A stretch of DNA of 44,151 nt from CAYYMH01 sp964472785 (GCA_964472785.1 CAYYMH010000033.1:1-44151); one strand, 5' to 3'. Shown: positions 25,901-35,066, numbered from the stretch's first letter. Numbers and translations are program-made. The notes: a model not told the origin generated them from the sequence alone.

Positions 25901-27238
25901 TTATAATCCTCCAACAAACCGGCCCGAAACAAATAATCGATCCGGATCAAAACGTTGCTTAATTGATTTCATGAAATCCATGTTTCTATTCGATATCCCC
26001 CACACAGTTACATGATCCCGAAATTCTAATGGTGCATGATTGATTACCACTTCTCCCAAAAATCTTTGAGCACATTGACGGACGAACTGAATTTGATTTT
26101 TCAACTGTTCTGAATCGATGGATGTCCCTTCATTGCCAAAATAGACGTTCACAATTCCGTTACCGGCATGAGAATGAATTGTCGGAATAGAATTTTGTTG
26201 TTGAAAATATCTTTCGATTTCGTCAATTAATTCCCAGATGATACCTTTCCCGACAGATATCTGAGCGCCGACAGTATTTTCTTTAAATATGTGTTTGTTT
26301 TCCGATTCATCAAGCTGATTGATTGTACGAATCGCTTCAGTATCGGCACTAATTTGTTTCTCATTGGTTTGATACCTTTGGGCGATTTGCCGGGACTTAC
26401 TAACAGTATCATTAACCATAGCTGAATTGCCGGATACATTTAAAATGACGCTATGCTTTTTCTTTTCGTCCGAATAGTTTTTTGTTGCCTGTGAAAGATA
26501 ATGCTGATTGAAATATTCACAACTGGTGATGACCAACTGTGAATTAAGAATTTCTTTGACAAAATCCGCGGCTTGATTCAACTTGTCAAAAGCAAAAATC
26601 AGATATTCACGTTTTTCCTGAATTGGAGAAAGCTTAAAAGTCATTTCCGAAATAATGGCAAGTGTCCCCATGGCGCCAATAAACAGCCTGCTTAAATTGT
26701 AGCCGGCAACGTTTTTGACAGTCTTTCCCCCTGTTTTCACGACCGATCCATCTGCGCGGATGATTTTCATGCCCAGAATTAGATCGCGACAGGTACCGTA
26801 ACGAAAGTGGAGCGGACCGAAACTGTTCGATGCAACGATGCCTCCCAATGTTCGCTGTTTTGAAAGTGGCAAATCCAATGGTAAAAATTGTCCATGGGTT
26901 TTGAGTTGGCTTTGAAGTTGCTCCAAAGTGACACCGGCTTCGACGGTTACAGTCAAATCCGCCACGTCGTGTTGCAAAATTTTATTCATGCGTGAGGTTG
27001 AGATGACCATGTCCGGTTTTTGTTCAATTGAGCCAAAATTTCTGTTGCTATTGTTTCCCAAAACCAGAACCTTTTTCCGATTTTTCCGGGCAATTGCCAG
27101 GATTTGAGTTGTTTCGTTCATACGTTCCGGAAAAATAACGAGGTCAGGTTTTTTCTCCCCGACAGAAAATTTATGGAGTATCTCCTCGTTCTGCGTTATT
27201 GCATTTTTGTTGAGTTGTGTTGCTAATTGATCAATCAT
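25901..27238 (-). CDS. glcE: Glycolate oxidase FAD-binding subunit
   Basis: This 445-residue protein starts at ATG 27238, 19 bp after the glcD stop. The N-terminal half is a PCMH-type FAD domain: PERMNETTQILAIARKNRKK, VEAGVTLEQLQ, the flavin loop SKQRTLGGIVASNSFGPL, and GKTVKNVAGYNLSRLFIGAMGTL with the GYNLSRLF signature typical of GlcE. The C-terminal half is a weakly conserved cap with HSHAGNGIVNVYFG. GlcE is the second flavoprotein of the GlcDEF complex. At 445 residues it is longer than the ~350 of E. coli GlcE and nearer to the length of full GlcD-type oxidases. Co-transcribed with glcD and glcF. Confidence 0.85.
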   Translation of the reverse strand: MIDQLATQLNKNAITQNEEILHKFSVGEKKPDLVIFPERMNETTQILAIARKNRKKVLVLGNNSNRNFGSIEQKPDMVISTSRMNKILQHDVADLTVTVEAGVTLEQLQSQLKTHGQFLPLDLPLSKQRTLGGIVASNSFGPLHFRYGTCRDLILGMKIIRADGSVVKTGGKTVKNVAGYNLSRLFIGAMGTLAIISEMTFKLSPIQEKREYLIFAFDKLNQAADFVKEILNSQLVITSCEYFNQHYLSQATKNYSDEKKKHSVILNVSGNSAMVNDTVSKSRQIAQRYQTNEKQISADTEAIRTINQLDESENKHIFKENTVGAQISVGKGIIWELIDEIERYFQQQNSIPTIHSHAGNGIVNVYFGNEGTSIDSEQLKNQIQFVRQCAQRFLGEVVINHAPLEFRDHVTVWGISNRNMDFMKSIKQRFDPDRLFVSGRFVGGL

Positions 27239-27257
27239 GTTTTTTCCATTTCACTGA

Positions 27258-28646
27258 TTAAATATTATCGACTTCCGTAACCGGGAAAATTTTGTTTGGA
27301 TTGAGGATGCCCTTCTCATCGAACACCTGCTTCACATTTTTCATCGCATCCAGATCTGTGATGCTATATAATGAACGCATCGATTCTTTTTTCTCTAATC
27401 CAATACCATGTTCGCCGCTGATGGTCCCGCCGACATCAATACAGGCTTGCAAAATTTCATGATTTGCTTTCATGACTTTGTCTTTATTTTCACGTTCATC
27501 AAAGACGATAAATGGGTGCAAATTGCCATCACCGGCGTGGAAAACATTGCCCACCTGTAAGTCGTATTTTTTGCAAATTTCCATGACTTTCTTTAAAACT
27601 TCTGGTACTTTACTGCGGGGCACAGTTCCGTCAGCGATCATAATAGACGGCTTTAGCATAGTTAACGATCCGAAAGAGAGTTGTCGCCCCTGCCAGAGGG
27701 AATCTCGCTGTTCGGTGGTCTCTGCCTGCTCGATTTTTCGCGCGCCATTTTTTTTACAGATCGAGATGATTTGATCTTCCTCCTGTTTCATTCCGGCAAT
27801 CGGACCATCCAGCTCCAGTAAAAGCACAGCTTCTGCGTCCATCGGATAGCCGAGATGATGGGTTTTTTCAAGGGTTTCGATAATTGGTTTATCCATCATT
27901 TCCAAAGTGGCCGGAATGATTCCGTCGGAAACAATTTCAGTCACCGTTTCGGCAGCCTGTTCCATCGAATCAAAAATCGCCAGCATGGTTTTGATCGCTT
28001 CAGGCCGGGGCAGTATTTTGAGAATGGCTTTGGTAACGATGCCCAGCGTGCCCTCTGATCCGATTATCAGGCTGATTAAATCATAGCCGGAAGCTTGTTC
28101 ATTTTTTCCTCCCAGCTTCAACAATTCTCCCTCGACAGTAACAACCTCCAGTCCCAAAACATGATTGCTGGTCACACCATATTTCAGGCAGTGGGGACCA
28201 CCGGCATTTTCAGCGATATTGCCCCCAATTGTGGATACACGCTGGCTGGCCGGGTCCGGAGCAAAATAAAAACCGTGAGGTGCCAGCGCTTCCTGAAGCG
28301 CCAAATTATAAACACCTGGCTCCACAGTGGCACATTGATTGTCGATGTCAATTTCTAAAATTCGGTTCATGTGAGAAAATTGAACAATGATTCCGCCCCA
28401 AATGGCAATCGTTCCGCCGCTCAAATTGGTGCCGGAACCCCGGGGAATAACAGGAATCTCGTGTTCGTAACAAAGCTTCATCAGCTCAATAATTTGATCG
28501 ACTGACTTTGGAAAAACAATGGCCTCAGGTTTGCCGCGGTCCAAAGAAGCGTCATACTCATAAAAAAGGAGATCTTCCTTTTTTGTCAATACATTTTCGG
28601 AACCGAAAATTTTATTCAGTTTTTTAATGATATATTTGTTTAACAT
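27258..28646 (-). CDS. glcD: Glycolate oxidase subunit GlcD (FAD-linked)
   Basis: This 462-residue protein starts at ATG 28646 after CGGAGA. FAD_binding_4 domain: PKSVDQIIELMKLCYEHEIP, PRGSGTNLSGG at ~68-78, VEPGVYNLALQEALAPHG, FAPDPASQRVSTIGGNIAENAGG and GSEGTLGIVTKAIL. The C-terminal FAD-oxidase domain has the metal/substrate-binding HAGDGNLHPFIVFD and the terminal GGTISGEHGIGLEKK. This is the catalytic flavoprotein that oxidises glycolate or D-lactate-type 2-hydroxy acids. It is the first gene of a glcDEF operon. A second, more diverged copy lies ~1 kb away at 29703-31091. Confidence 0.92.
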   Translation of the reverse strand: MLNKYIIKKLNKIFGSENVLTKKEDLLFYEYDASLDRGKPEAIVFPKSVDQIIELMKLCYEHEIPVIPRGSGTNLSGGTIAIWGGIIVQFSHMNRILEIDIDNQCATVEPGVYNLALQEALAPHGFYFAPDPASQRVSTIGGNIAENAGGPHCLKYGVTSNHVLGLEVVTVEGELLKLGGKNEQASGYDLISLIIGSEGTLGIVTKAILKILPRPEAIKTMLAIFDSMEQAAETVTEIVSDGIIPATLEMMDKPIIETLEKTHHLGYPMDAEAVLLLELDGPIAGMKQEEDQIISICKKNGARKIEQAETTEQRDSLWQGRQLSFGSLTMLKPSIMIADGTVPRSKVPEVLKKVMEICKKYDLQVGNVFHAGDGNLHPFIVFDERENKDKVMKANHEILQACIDVGGTISGEHGIGLEKKESMRSLYSITDLDAMKNVKQVFDEKGILNPNKIFPVTEVDNI

Positions 28647-28703
28647 AAAGTCTCCGCTAACTGGAAATACAATACGCTTGTGAGTGCTTTTATTTTTTGC
28701 ACA

Positions 28704-28732
28704 ATAAAAGATGAATCGACTATTCGAGTCAA
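28704..28732 (-). promoter_or_regulatory. Possible promoter of the glcDEF operon
   Basis: On the minus strand TTGACT (28727-28732) and TTTTAT (28704-28709) are 17 bp apart, ~60 bp before ATG 28646. The -35 fits well; the -10 is poor. The remaining divergent gap to 29126 is AT-rich and holds only a small palindrome (GTACA...TGTAC, 28853-28868). Confidence 0.35.
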
Positions 28733-29125
28733 AATAAATTTTTTCAAAAATTAACTAAAAATATTTTAAAAATAATAAATGAAATAAACAAGTATTTTAT
28801 CAAAAAAATGAAAAAAAATTTACTCAAGCATTACTTGTCGCTGAACGAATAAGTACAAAATTCTGTACCTTAATGGACGGAAAAATGAGACGATTTCTGG
28901 AAAATGATTTTGGATTCAGATGTGATTTTTGTTAAATAGAGAAACGTGATAAAATGTACTATATATAGTTATAAAAAACTTAATTAGCTCAATATGTTGT
29001 AAATTACGATGTTGAACTCCAAATAATGGTAGATTAGTTTTGTGGTATAACATTTGTTCTTATTAAAATCGGCGCAGAGGAAACTTAAAATGAATTTTTG
29101 AATTTAACGATGAGGAGGATGTAAA

Positions 29126-29644
29126 ATGCAAAACAAAAAAATCTATTATCTGAGTGCTTTTTTAATTATGCTGTTTGTCGTGAATACGGTCTTTGCACAG
29201 CCCCGCCGCAGAAAAATTCACCGTCCACGGAGACAGATCGAACAGCCGTCAGCCATTGGATTGAGAGTGGGCAATGATTTTGAGAATGAGCAATTAATGG
29301 CAGGCGGTCATCTCTGGTTGCCGCTGGGCGTGCTTTGGAAGTTCGTGCCCAGTGCTGAATACTATTTTACTGAAAATGATACGACCAGATGGCAGTTCAA
29401 CGGTGATTTTCTGTTTAAGCCGAATCCTCGTGGCTTTTTCTATTTGGGAGCCGGTGTCGCTGTTCAATATTTAGATAGCGAGTATGTCAGCGAGGAATTT
29501 GATTTTGGCGGAAACTTGATCGCGGGAATGGAATTTGGCAGAATCAGAAGTCCAATAACACCGTATATCCAGGCGCGCTGGACGTTCATTGATGATGATC
29601 AATTTTTTACATTGCTTGGTGGTATTAACTTCGTTCTGAAATGA
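29126..29644 (+). CDS. Small outer-membrane beta-barrel-like protein
   Basis: This 172-residue protein starts at ATG 29126, seven bases after GAGGAGG (29112-29118). Residues 1-25 are a signal peptide ending VFAQ, followed by a very basic patch (PRRRKIHRPRRQIE). The body alternates short aromatic strands and turns (GLRVGNDFENEQLMAGGHLWLP, FYLGAGVAVQYLD, GNLIAGMEFGRI, ITPYIQARWTF) and ends in a strand LLGGINFVLK, like the 8-stranded OmpA/OmpW-type small barrels. No specific family recognised. It stands alone, oriented against the glc genes on both sides, and is closed by a terminator. Confidence 0.7.
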   Translation: MQNKKIYYLSAFLIMLFVVNTVFAQPRRRKIHRPRRQIEQPSAIGLRVGNDFENEQLMAGGHLWLPLGVLWKFVPSAEYYFTENDTTRWQFNGDFLFKPNPRGFFYLGAGVAVQYLDSEYVSEEFDFGGNLIAGMEFGRIRSPITPYIQARWTFIDDDQFFTLLGGINFVLK

Positions 29645-29679
29645 TCATTAATAAAATTTTGGATTGTTGAAAATTTAAT

Positions 29680-29712
29680 ATAGCACAGGATTGGTTCTTG
29701 TGCTATTTTTTG
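29680..29712 (+). terminator. Intrinsic terminator overlapping the stop codon of the converging gene
   Basis: An 11-bp stem with one G-U pair (29680-29690 with 29696-29706), a 5-nt loop and a following T run. It ends the small barrel gene. Its right arm includes the stop codon (29703-29705) of the converging glcD-like gene. Confidence 0.75.
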
Positions 29713-31091
29713 GGAAAGATTTTGTACGGGTTCAAAATATTCAATGGATCGAAAATCTGTTTAATCTTTCGCTGCAATTCAATTGAAGTGGCAGATAGTT
29801 CGATGTCCAAAAATTTTTGTTTTGTGATTCCGATGCCATGTTCGCCGGAAATGGTACCACCCAATTTTACGGATAATTGGAAAATTTCTCTGGTTGCTTC
29901 GCCCGCTCTTTGAATTATTTCATCATTATTTTCGGCATGAGTCAGATTTACGTGCACATTACCGTCACCAAGATGACCGTAATTATAATTATCAAAGTGG
30001 TATTTTCGCGCGATGGCTTCGCATTCACCAATCAACTCCGGAATATGTCGAATCGGAACCGAGACATCTTCGGATCGCTTAAATCCAGCGCTCTCTTTGA
30101 CAATGTCACTCAATTTTCTCCGTACGCTCCACAAACCCTCTCGCTTTTGTGAGCTCTCTGCCACGAGCACATCCTCCGCGCCGAGGTTTAGACAAATTTC
30201 ACCGACTGCCTCCATCTGTTTATCCAACTCGCTGGGATCGCCGTCCAGATCAATGATCAGCATGGTGGATGATTTTTGAGGAATATTGATAGTGACGTAA
30301 TCCCGGATCAAATTAATACTTGCCGTATCTAAAAATTCAAGTGCAGCGGGGACGATTTTTTTTGCTGTCATCTGACTGAATGATTTCGTCAACTTGTGAA
30401 CATCGGGAAAGAAAGCAAGCAGGGTAATTGTTTTTGCCGGTAACGGAATCAGGCGCAAAATCGCTTTGGTTACAATTGCCAGTGTCCCTTCCGAACCGAT
30501 AATCAAGTTAGTGAGGTCGTAGCCCACCACGCCTTTTCTGGTTTGCACGCCCATGTTGATTATTTCGCCATTGGGAAGCACCGCTTCTAATCCGAGCACA
30601 TAATCCCGGGTCGTTCCGTATTTGTAACAGTGCGGTCCACCAGCATCCTCGGCGATATTCCCGCCGATTGACGATGTTTCATAAGATGCCGGATCGGGCG
30701 GGTAATACAAGCCTTTTTGACTCACTGCCTGATGCAAGTCATAATTGATCACACCGGGTTCAACCATCACAGTCATGTTGATTTCATCGATCTCGATGAT
30801 GTTATTCATTTTTAAAAGGGATAATTCGACACCGCCAGCAACCGGAAGGGAACCGCCGCTCATTCCGGTACCTGCGCCGCGTGGAGTCACAGGAATTTTG
30901 TAGTGGGAAGCCAATTTCATTAATGTCGAAATTTGGTTCGCATTTGCAGGTTCAACAACGAGTTCTGGTAAATACCGAAGATCGGTTCCGTCGAAATTAT
31001 ATGCTTCTAATTTTTCCGGAACAGCATAAACGTGTTTGTTGCCAATTTTTGATGCTATTTCTTGAATAAATTCTGTTGGAAGTTGATCCAT
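29703..31091 (-). CDS. Second GlcD-like FAD-linked oxidase
   Basis: 462 residues from ATG 31091; an in-frame GTG at 31100 would add three. No ribosome site decides between them. Same architecture as glcD at 27258: ANANQISTLMKLASHYKIP, flavin loop PRGAGTGMSGGSLP, YYPPDPASYETSSIGGNIAEDAGG, GSEGTLAIVTKAIL, then GHLGDGNVHVNLTH and GGTISGEHGIGITKQ. The family oxidises 2-hydroxy acids (glycolate, D-lactate, 2-hydroxyglutarate). It is a distinct paralogue rather than a recent duplicate, as much of the sequence differs. It has no Fe-S domain of its own, so it may use the nearby GlcF or another electron acceptor. Confidence 0.87.
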   Translation of the reverse strand: MDQLPTEFIQEIASKIGNKHVYAVPEKLEAYNFDGTDLRYLPELVVEPANANQISTLMKLASHYKIPVTPRGAGTGMSGGSLPVAGGVELSLLKMNNIIEIDEINMTVMVEPGVINYDLHQAVSQKGLYYPPDPASYETSSIGGNIAEDAGGPHCYKYGTTRDYVLGLEAVLPNGEIINMGVQTRKGVVGYDLTNLIIGSEGTLAIVTKAILRLIPLPAKTITLLAFFPDVHKLTKSFSQMTAKKIVPAALEFLDTASINLIRDYVTINIPQKSSTMLIIDLDGDPSELDKQMEAVGEICLNLGAEDVLVAESSQKREGLWSVRRKLSDIVKESAGFKRSEDVSVPIRHIPELIGECEAIARKYHFDNYNYGHLGDGNVHVNLTHAENNDEIIQRAGEATREIFQLSVKLGGTISGEHGIGITKQKFLDIELSATSIELQRKIKQIFDPLNILNPYKIFPKK

Positions 31092-31213
31092 TGAATTCAC
31101 TGTTGCGTCAGATTACAATCGAGTTAGCCCTTGTTATTATTGGAAATGCGTGCTTAAATCGTCCGAAATAATGGGTACCAACTCAAACGTTGTTCAAAGC
31201 AATTCGCTGTATT

Positions 31214-32683
31214 TTATCGGCTCATCAGTTTGTAGTTTGGCGCTTCCTTGGTAATAATCACACTATGTGGATGGTTTTCCTGAACCGTTGAAGCTGATAC
31301 TTTAATGAATTGCGCCCTGTCCTTTAGCTCGGCAATAGTTTTTGTACCGCAGTAACCCATGGATGCTTTCAGCCCGCCAACCATTTGAAAAATCGTGTCG
31401 CTCAAAGGTCCGCGATAGGGGACACGCCCCTCAATACCTTCAGGAACGAGTTTATTGGTTTCGTTTTTATCCTGAAAGTAGCGGTCACTGCTCCCTTTTT
31501 TCATGGCTTCGATAGAGCCCATGCCACGGTAAACTTTATAACTTCGCCCTTCGAGGAAAATCGTTTCGCCCGGACTTTCTTTTGTACCGGCAAATAAATT
31601 TCCTATCATCACTGTATCTGCGCCGGCAGCTAATGCTTTAGCGATATCCCCGATCTGTTTGATGCCGCCATCGGCAATTAACGGCACATCATGTTTTTTG
31701 CAAATTTCGACACAATTCATAATTGCGGTTATCTGCGGTACGCCGACTCCGGTGACCACGCGAGTTGTGCATATTCCGCTGGGCCCGATACCGACCTTTA
31801 CTGCGTCGGCGCCGGCTTTGATTAAATCTTCGGCAGCCTGATCCGTTGCAATGTTTCCGGCAATTATTTCCAAATCCGGATAATCCTGCTTCAGTTGCTT
31901 CACCGATTCGATAACGCCCTGCGAGTGACCATGCGCAGTGTCCACCACAATCGCGTCAACGCCGGCTTCTACCAATGCTTTCGTCCGTTTATCCCGGTCG
32001 CCGCCGACACCGACCGCGGCGCCAACCCGAAGACGTCCGTGAACATCTTTTGTCGCCAGTGGGAATTTTAACTTTTTCTGAATATCTTTCAGCGTAATTA
32101 AACCGCAGAGTTTGTTTTGTTCATTCACGACCGGCAGCTTTTCGATTTTATGCTTCTGCAAAATTTTCTCTGCCTGCTCCAGCGTGGTTCCTTCAGGCGC
32201 GGTGACTAAATTGTCTCGCGTCATTACATCTTCCACTTTCAAATCCAGATTTGTTTCAAACCGAAGATCACGGTTGGTTAAAATACCAACCAATTTGTCA
32301 TCTTTTACAATGGGAATGCCCGAAATATGAAAATGCTTCATCACCTGAACTGCTGTGCGAAGTGTTTGCTCCGGCGTCATGGTGACCGGTTTCAGAATCA
32401 TCCCACTTTCAGAGCGTTTCACGCGGTCGACTTCTTCTGCCTGCTCCTCGATCGACATATTTTTGTGAATGATACCGATGCCGCCTTCTCGGGAAATAGC
32501 AATGGCTAACTCCGATTCAGTGACTGTATCCATAGCTGCGCTTACCAGCGGTATATTAAGATTGATGTTTTTGGTTAATCGAGTGTGAGTCTGGGCCATA
32601 GCGGGCAGCACCTCAGACTTTGCCGGTAATAGCAGCACATCATCGAAAGTAATGCCTTCACCGATTATTTTGAAATCTGACAT
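31214..32683 (-). CDS. guaB: Inosine-5'-monophosphate dehydrogenase
   Basis: This 489-residue protein starts at ATG 32683 with GGAG upstream. It converts IMP to XMP with NAD, the committed step to GMP. The catalytic Cys305 is in VGIGPSGICTTRVVTGVG. The TIM-barrel start ITFDDVLLLPAKSEV is clear, and a CBS pair is inserted at ~95-205 (SGIPIVKDDKLVGILTNRD; EKLPVVNEQNKLCGLITLKD). The phosphate site includes ADGGIKQIGDIAKALAAGADTVMIG. The flap has YRGMGSIEAMKKGSSDRY. Length and motifs are those of a normal bacterial enzyme. It stands alone; a terminator-like hairpin lies in the leader region. Confidence 0.97.
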   Translation of the reverse strand: MSDFKIIGEGITFDDVLLLPAKSEVLPAMAQTHTRLTKNINLNIPLVSAAMDTVTESELAIAISREGGIGIIHKNMSIEEQAEEVDRVKRSESGMILKPVTMTPEQTLRTAVQVMKHFHISGIPIVKDDKLVGILTNRDLRFETNLDLKVEDVMTRDNLVTAPEGTTLEQAEKILQKHKIEKLPVVNEQNKLCGLITLKDIQKKLKFPLATKDVHGRLRVGAAVGVGGDRDKRTKALVEAGVDAIVVDTAHGHSQGVIESVKQLKQDYPDLEIIAGNIATDQAAEDLIKAGADAVKVGIGPSGICTTRVVTGVGVPQITAIMNCVEICKKHDVPLIADGGIKQIGDIAKALAAGADTVMIGNLFAGTKESPGETIFLEGRSYKVYRGMGSIEAMKKGSSDRYFQDKNETNKLVPEGIEGRVPYRGPLSDTIFQMVGGLKASMGYCGTKTIAELKDRAQFIKVSASTVQENHPHSVIITKEAPNYKLMSR

Positions 32684-32740
32684 TTTTATTCTCCATAGAT
32701 TGAATTATTTTACTTAGCTTTTTGTTTCGGTTCTTGAAGA

Positions 32741-32781
32741 TAAAAAAATAACAGAGCGTTGTCCGGTTCGTCTCTGTTATT
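32741..32781 (-). terminator. Terminator-like hairpin ~60 nt upstream of guaB
   Basis: On the minus strand the arms AATAACAGAG and CTCTGTTATT (10 bp, perfect; plus-strand 32747-32756 and 32772-32781) enclose a 15-nt loop and run into TTTTTTTATC. It lies 58-98 nt upstream of the guaB start. The next minus-strand gene upstream ends more than 450 bp away, so this is either a distant terminator or a guaB leader attenuator. Confidence 0.6.
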
Positions 32782-32956
32782 AAACTTGATTTTTCAAATT
32801 TGAAATTAAATTACATGGATAAAGTTTTCTTAAAATCAGTATCTCAATTTTCAATGTTTGATTTAAAGTGTCGTAAATATAAAAAATAATATTTTTAAAA
32901 TCAATAGTTTTCATAAAAATGTAAATTACTTTGCACTGTCAGTCGCTCTTTATTTT

Positions 32957-32989
32957 TGCCACGGATACACTTGGATTTGCACGGGAGCA
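32957..32989. repeat. Dispersed intergenic repeat fragment, gccacggat type
   Basis: gccacggatacacttggat then ttgcacggg resembles 6068-6084 and the rightward copy at 41401-41467. It lies in the 551-bp gap 32684-33234 together with the guaB leader hairpin and the nested inverted-repeat element. Confidence 0.45.
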
Positions 32990-33083
32990 ATTCTAAAAAG
33001 TTGCAATCTACTTGATTTCAAAACTATTTTAATAAAATTGAAAAATGTTGTAATGAGCAATCTTATTGTAGGTTTAAAGACTT

Positions 33084-33176
33084 TAGTAGCATAGCAATCC
33101 ACTCATTCTTTAACCTTATTACCTTATCTAATAGTAGTCATAAGGTAATAAGGTCAAGAAATCTGATATGCTACTA
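33084..33176. repeat. Nested inverted-repeat element (93 bp)
   Basis: The outer arms are TAGTAGCATA (33084-33093) and TATGCTACTA (33167-33176), perfect over 10 bp. The inner arms are ACCTTATTACCTTAT (33113-33127) and ATAAGGTAATAAGGT (33140-33154), perfect over 15 bp with a 12-nt spacer. The inner arm itself contains a direct repeat of ACCTTAT. It is non-coding, with no obvious target duplication. The shape fits a small MITE-like element or a bidirectional terminator/processing structure. Confidence 0.6.
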
Positions 33177-33234
33177 CGATTAAATAACCGAGGGATTTCA
33201 GTATCTGACACAGTGGATTTTTAACGGTTTTGAT

Positions 33235-34245
33235 CTATAAATTGATTTTAACTCCAAATGTTACACCAACATCAATTAGCCCGGGATAACTTTCTTGAGT
33301 ACTTTTATTTTCACCGATTGTTTTACGAAAATCACCGTCTGTATAGTCCTCATCCTGAGTTACCTTTAACAGATGAAAACCTAATTTGGCAAATTCCAGA
33401 TTAAGGCTCATCGTTTCATTCAGTCGAAAGTCAAATCCGAGGATAAAGGTTTGTGCTAAACCGCTGATTTTAGATTCCTCATAATCGCCGTTCTCATCGG
33501 ATTTTATCAGATTACCATACCAGTCATAGTATGTTTCTTCTCGCTCCCACTCACCGGACATGCCATAATGGTAGTATCCTAAGCCAATCCCCGGATAAAC
33601 AAAAAATTTGTTGTTTTTATCAATTGCTACCGGATATGTCATCGCTGCTTCGAGATTGAACCCTCCTAACTTATAGGTATCTTTCGAATATTCTTTGTTC
33701 ACGGTAATTTGATCGCCGTCAGGGTCAGTGAAAGTTTTTTTAGGTTGATCATATTCGATAGTATTTTTAGCGAAACCGAATCCGCCGGTCATTTTAAAAG
33801 AGATACCACTTGACAGATTCAAATATAGAGAGCTCGAGAGGACAGTGGGTACAAAGGGTGAAGATAGAAAATATCCAGAATAATAAAAATCATCTTGTTC
33901 GGAATAGGATACAATTTCATTCGTGTAAATGAAAGATTTGCCTAGATTGAAACTAATGGCGATGTCACTCGATTGTTGGGATGGTCCTTTTGATACAGCT
34001 TGATAGGGAAGATTCTCTCCTAATTCTCTTTGAAGTTTAATGTCTTTCATGTCAATTTTATATTCCTGTCCCTTCGAATCCATAACTACGAAATATTTAA
34101 CATCATCAATAGTTTCTGATTTGACGAATGAGCCGACATAACTTCTGCCATCCTTGAGTACAATTTCATAGATCGTCTTATTTTGATTTGAGAAAACAAG
34201 CGATGTGATTGAGATTAAAAGAATAGTGATAAACAGCTTTTTCAT
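33235..34245 (-). CDS. Predicted outer-membrane beta-barrel protein with N-terminal SH3-like module
   Basis: This 336-residue protein starts at ATG 34245 with a strong AGAGGAGGT site. The signal peptide is residues 1-19 (ending VFSNQ). Residues ~23-75 look like a small beta module (IYEIVLKDGRSYVGSFVKSE, YFVVMDSKGQEYKIDMKDIK) of the kind seen at the start of such proteins. Residues ~90-336 alternate short strands and polar turns, with motifs FYVYPGIGLGYYHYG-like, GFDFRLNETMSLNLEFAKLG and a C-terminal VGVTFGVKINL strand. This suggests an 8-10-strand barrel. No family is recognised; surface or transport roles are possible. Confidence 0.7.
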   Translation of the reverse strand: MKKLFITILLISITSLVFSNQNKTIYEIVLKDGRSYVGSFVKSETIDDVKYFVVMDSKGQEYKIDMKDIKLQRELGENLPYQAVSKGPSQQSSDIAISFNLGKSFIYTNEIVSYSEQDDFYYSGYFLSSPFVPTVLSSSLYLNLSSGISFKMTGGFGFAKNTIEYDQPKKTFTDPDGDQITVNKEYSKDTYKLGGFNLEAAMTYPVAIDKNNKFFVYPGIGLGYYHYGMSGEWEREETYYDWYGNLIKSDENGDYEESKISGLAQTFILGFDFRLNETMSLNLEFAKLGFHLLKVTQDEDYTDGDFRKTIGENKSTQESYPGLIDVGVTFGVKINL

Positions 34246-34478
34246 TACGTACCTCCTCTTAAAAGTGAATGTTTTTTAAATTTAAAATAACCTAATGATA
34301 ATTGAACAGATAAGTTTTTTATTTTTTGATTTGGCCTCCTTTCAAAATAGTGATACCTTTTTGGCATTTTTTTAGCTTCGGAAGGATAAAGCTCTGATAT
34401 TCCTATCTTTTATTTATATGATAGTCATTGTAAATATTTTAATTTCTGTGTTAAACGGCGGATTATCTTAATTTCCTC

Positions 34479-34856
34479 ATCATCAAACAGAACGGACATT
34501 GTTGTCATGTTATATTTTTGTATGCTGTTGAGAAAGTGATCAATGCGTTATTTGAAACTTTTTTCATCCTGTTCCTACGGCAGATAGTGTAAATATACGC
34601 GAATCGAATTGAATCCAATTTGGTGGGCAAAATCTAATTCTCTCTCAATCGTTTCCGGATCGAAAGTTTCCTGCTGCCCCATCTCTAACTGATTGACCGT
34701 TGTGCTGGGAATAAAGTTATATCCTACGAGCCACGGGTGATGAGCGTACCATTCGTTCGCTTTTTCGGCTGACCAAATGATGTCCTTTTTGCGAACTATT
34801 TTGACATCCAAGAACAAAAAAAAGGAAATAAATAAAAATTCAAGGAGATATTTCAT
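34479..34856 (-). pseudogene. Decayed N-terminal fragment of a GH5-like glycoside hydrolase
   Basis: ATG 34856 opens a 93-codon frame with a signal/anchor segment, then WSAEKANEWYAHHPWLVGYN, FIPSTTVNQLEM and IERELDFAHQIGFNSIRVYL. This is the N-terminal barrel strand region of cellulase/xylanase-type GH5-like enzymes. The frame stops at TAG (34575-34577), where relatives have Trp in a LLWEQD-like motif, but continues as EQDEKSFK. A second stop (TAA, 34548-34550) follows, then RIDHFLNSIQKYNM and VLFDD, still in the same frame and still family-like. Similarity then ends; no catalytic Glu is present. At least two nonsense changes and a 3' loss make this a pseudogene. Confidence 0.7.
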
Positions 34857-35066
34857 TTTCGCTAATCATTTAGGATTCTATGACAGAGAATAATTATGAG
34901 GTGCATTAGCAATAATAATAATAAAATTAAAAAGAAGCAAGTCAAATTTTTCGATCATAATGTTTTTGTTGTTTTAACGGTTGCCAATTTATTATTGCAT
35001 TATATCCTTTTTTTTCTTAAATTAATCTAAGTAAAATTAAATATATACTTTTCAAGGTGAGTGAAA

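Noticed and set aside
29042..29058. A sigma-54-like match (GTGGT ... TTGTT) before the small barrel gene
   Set aside because: The invariant GC of the -12 box is GT and the -24 box is imperfect.
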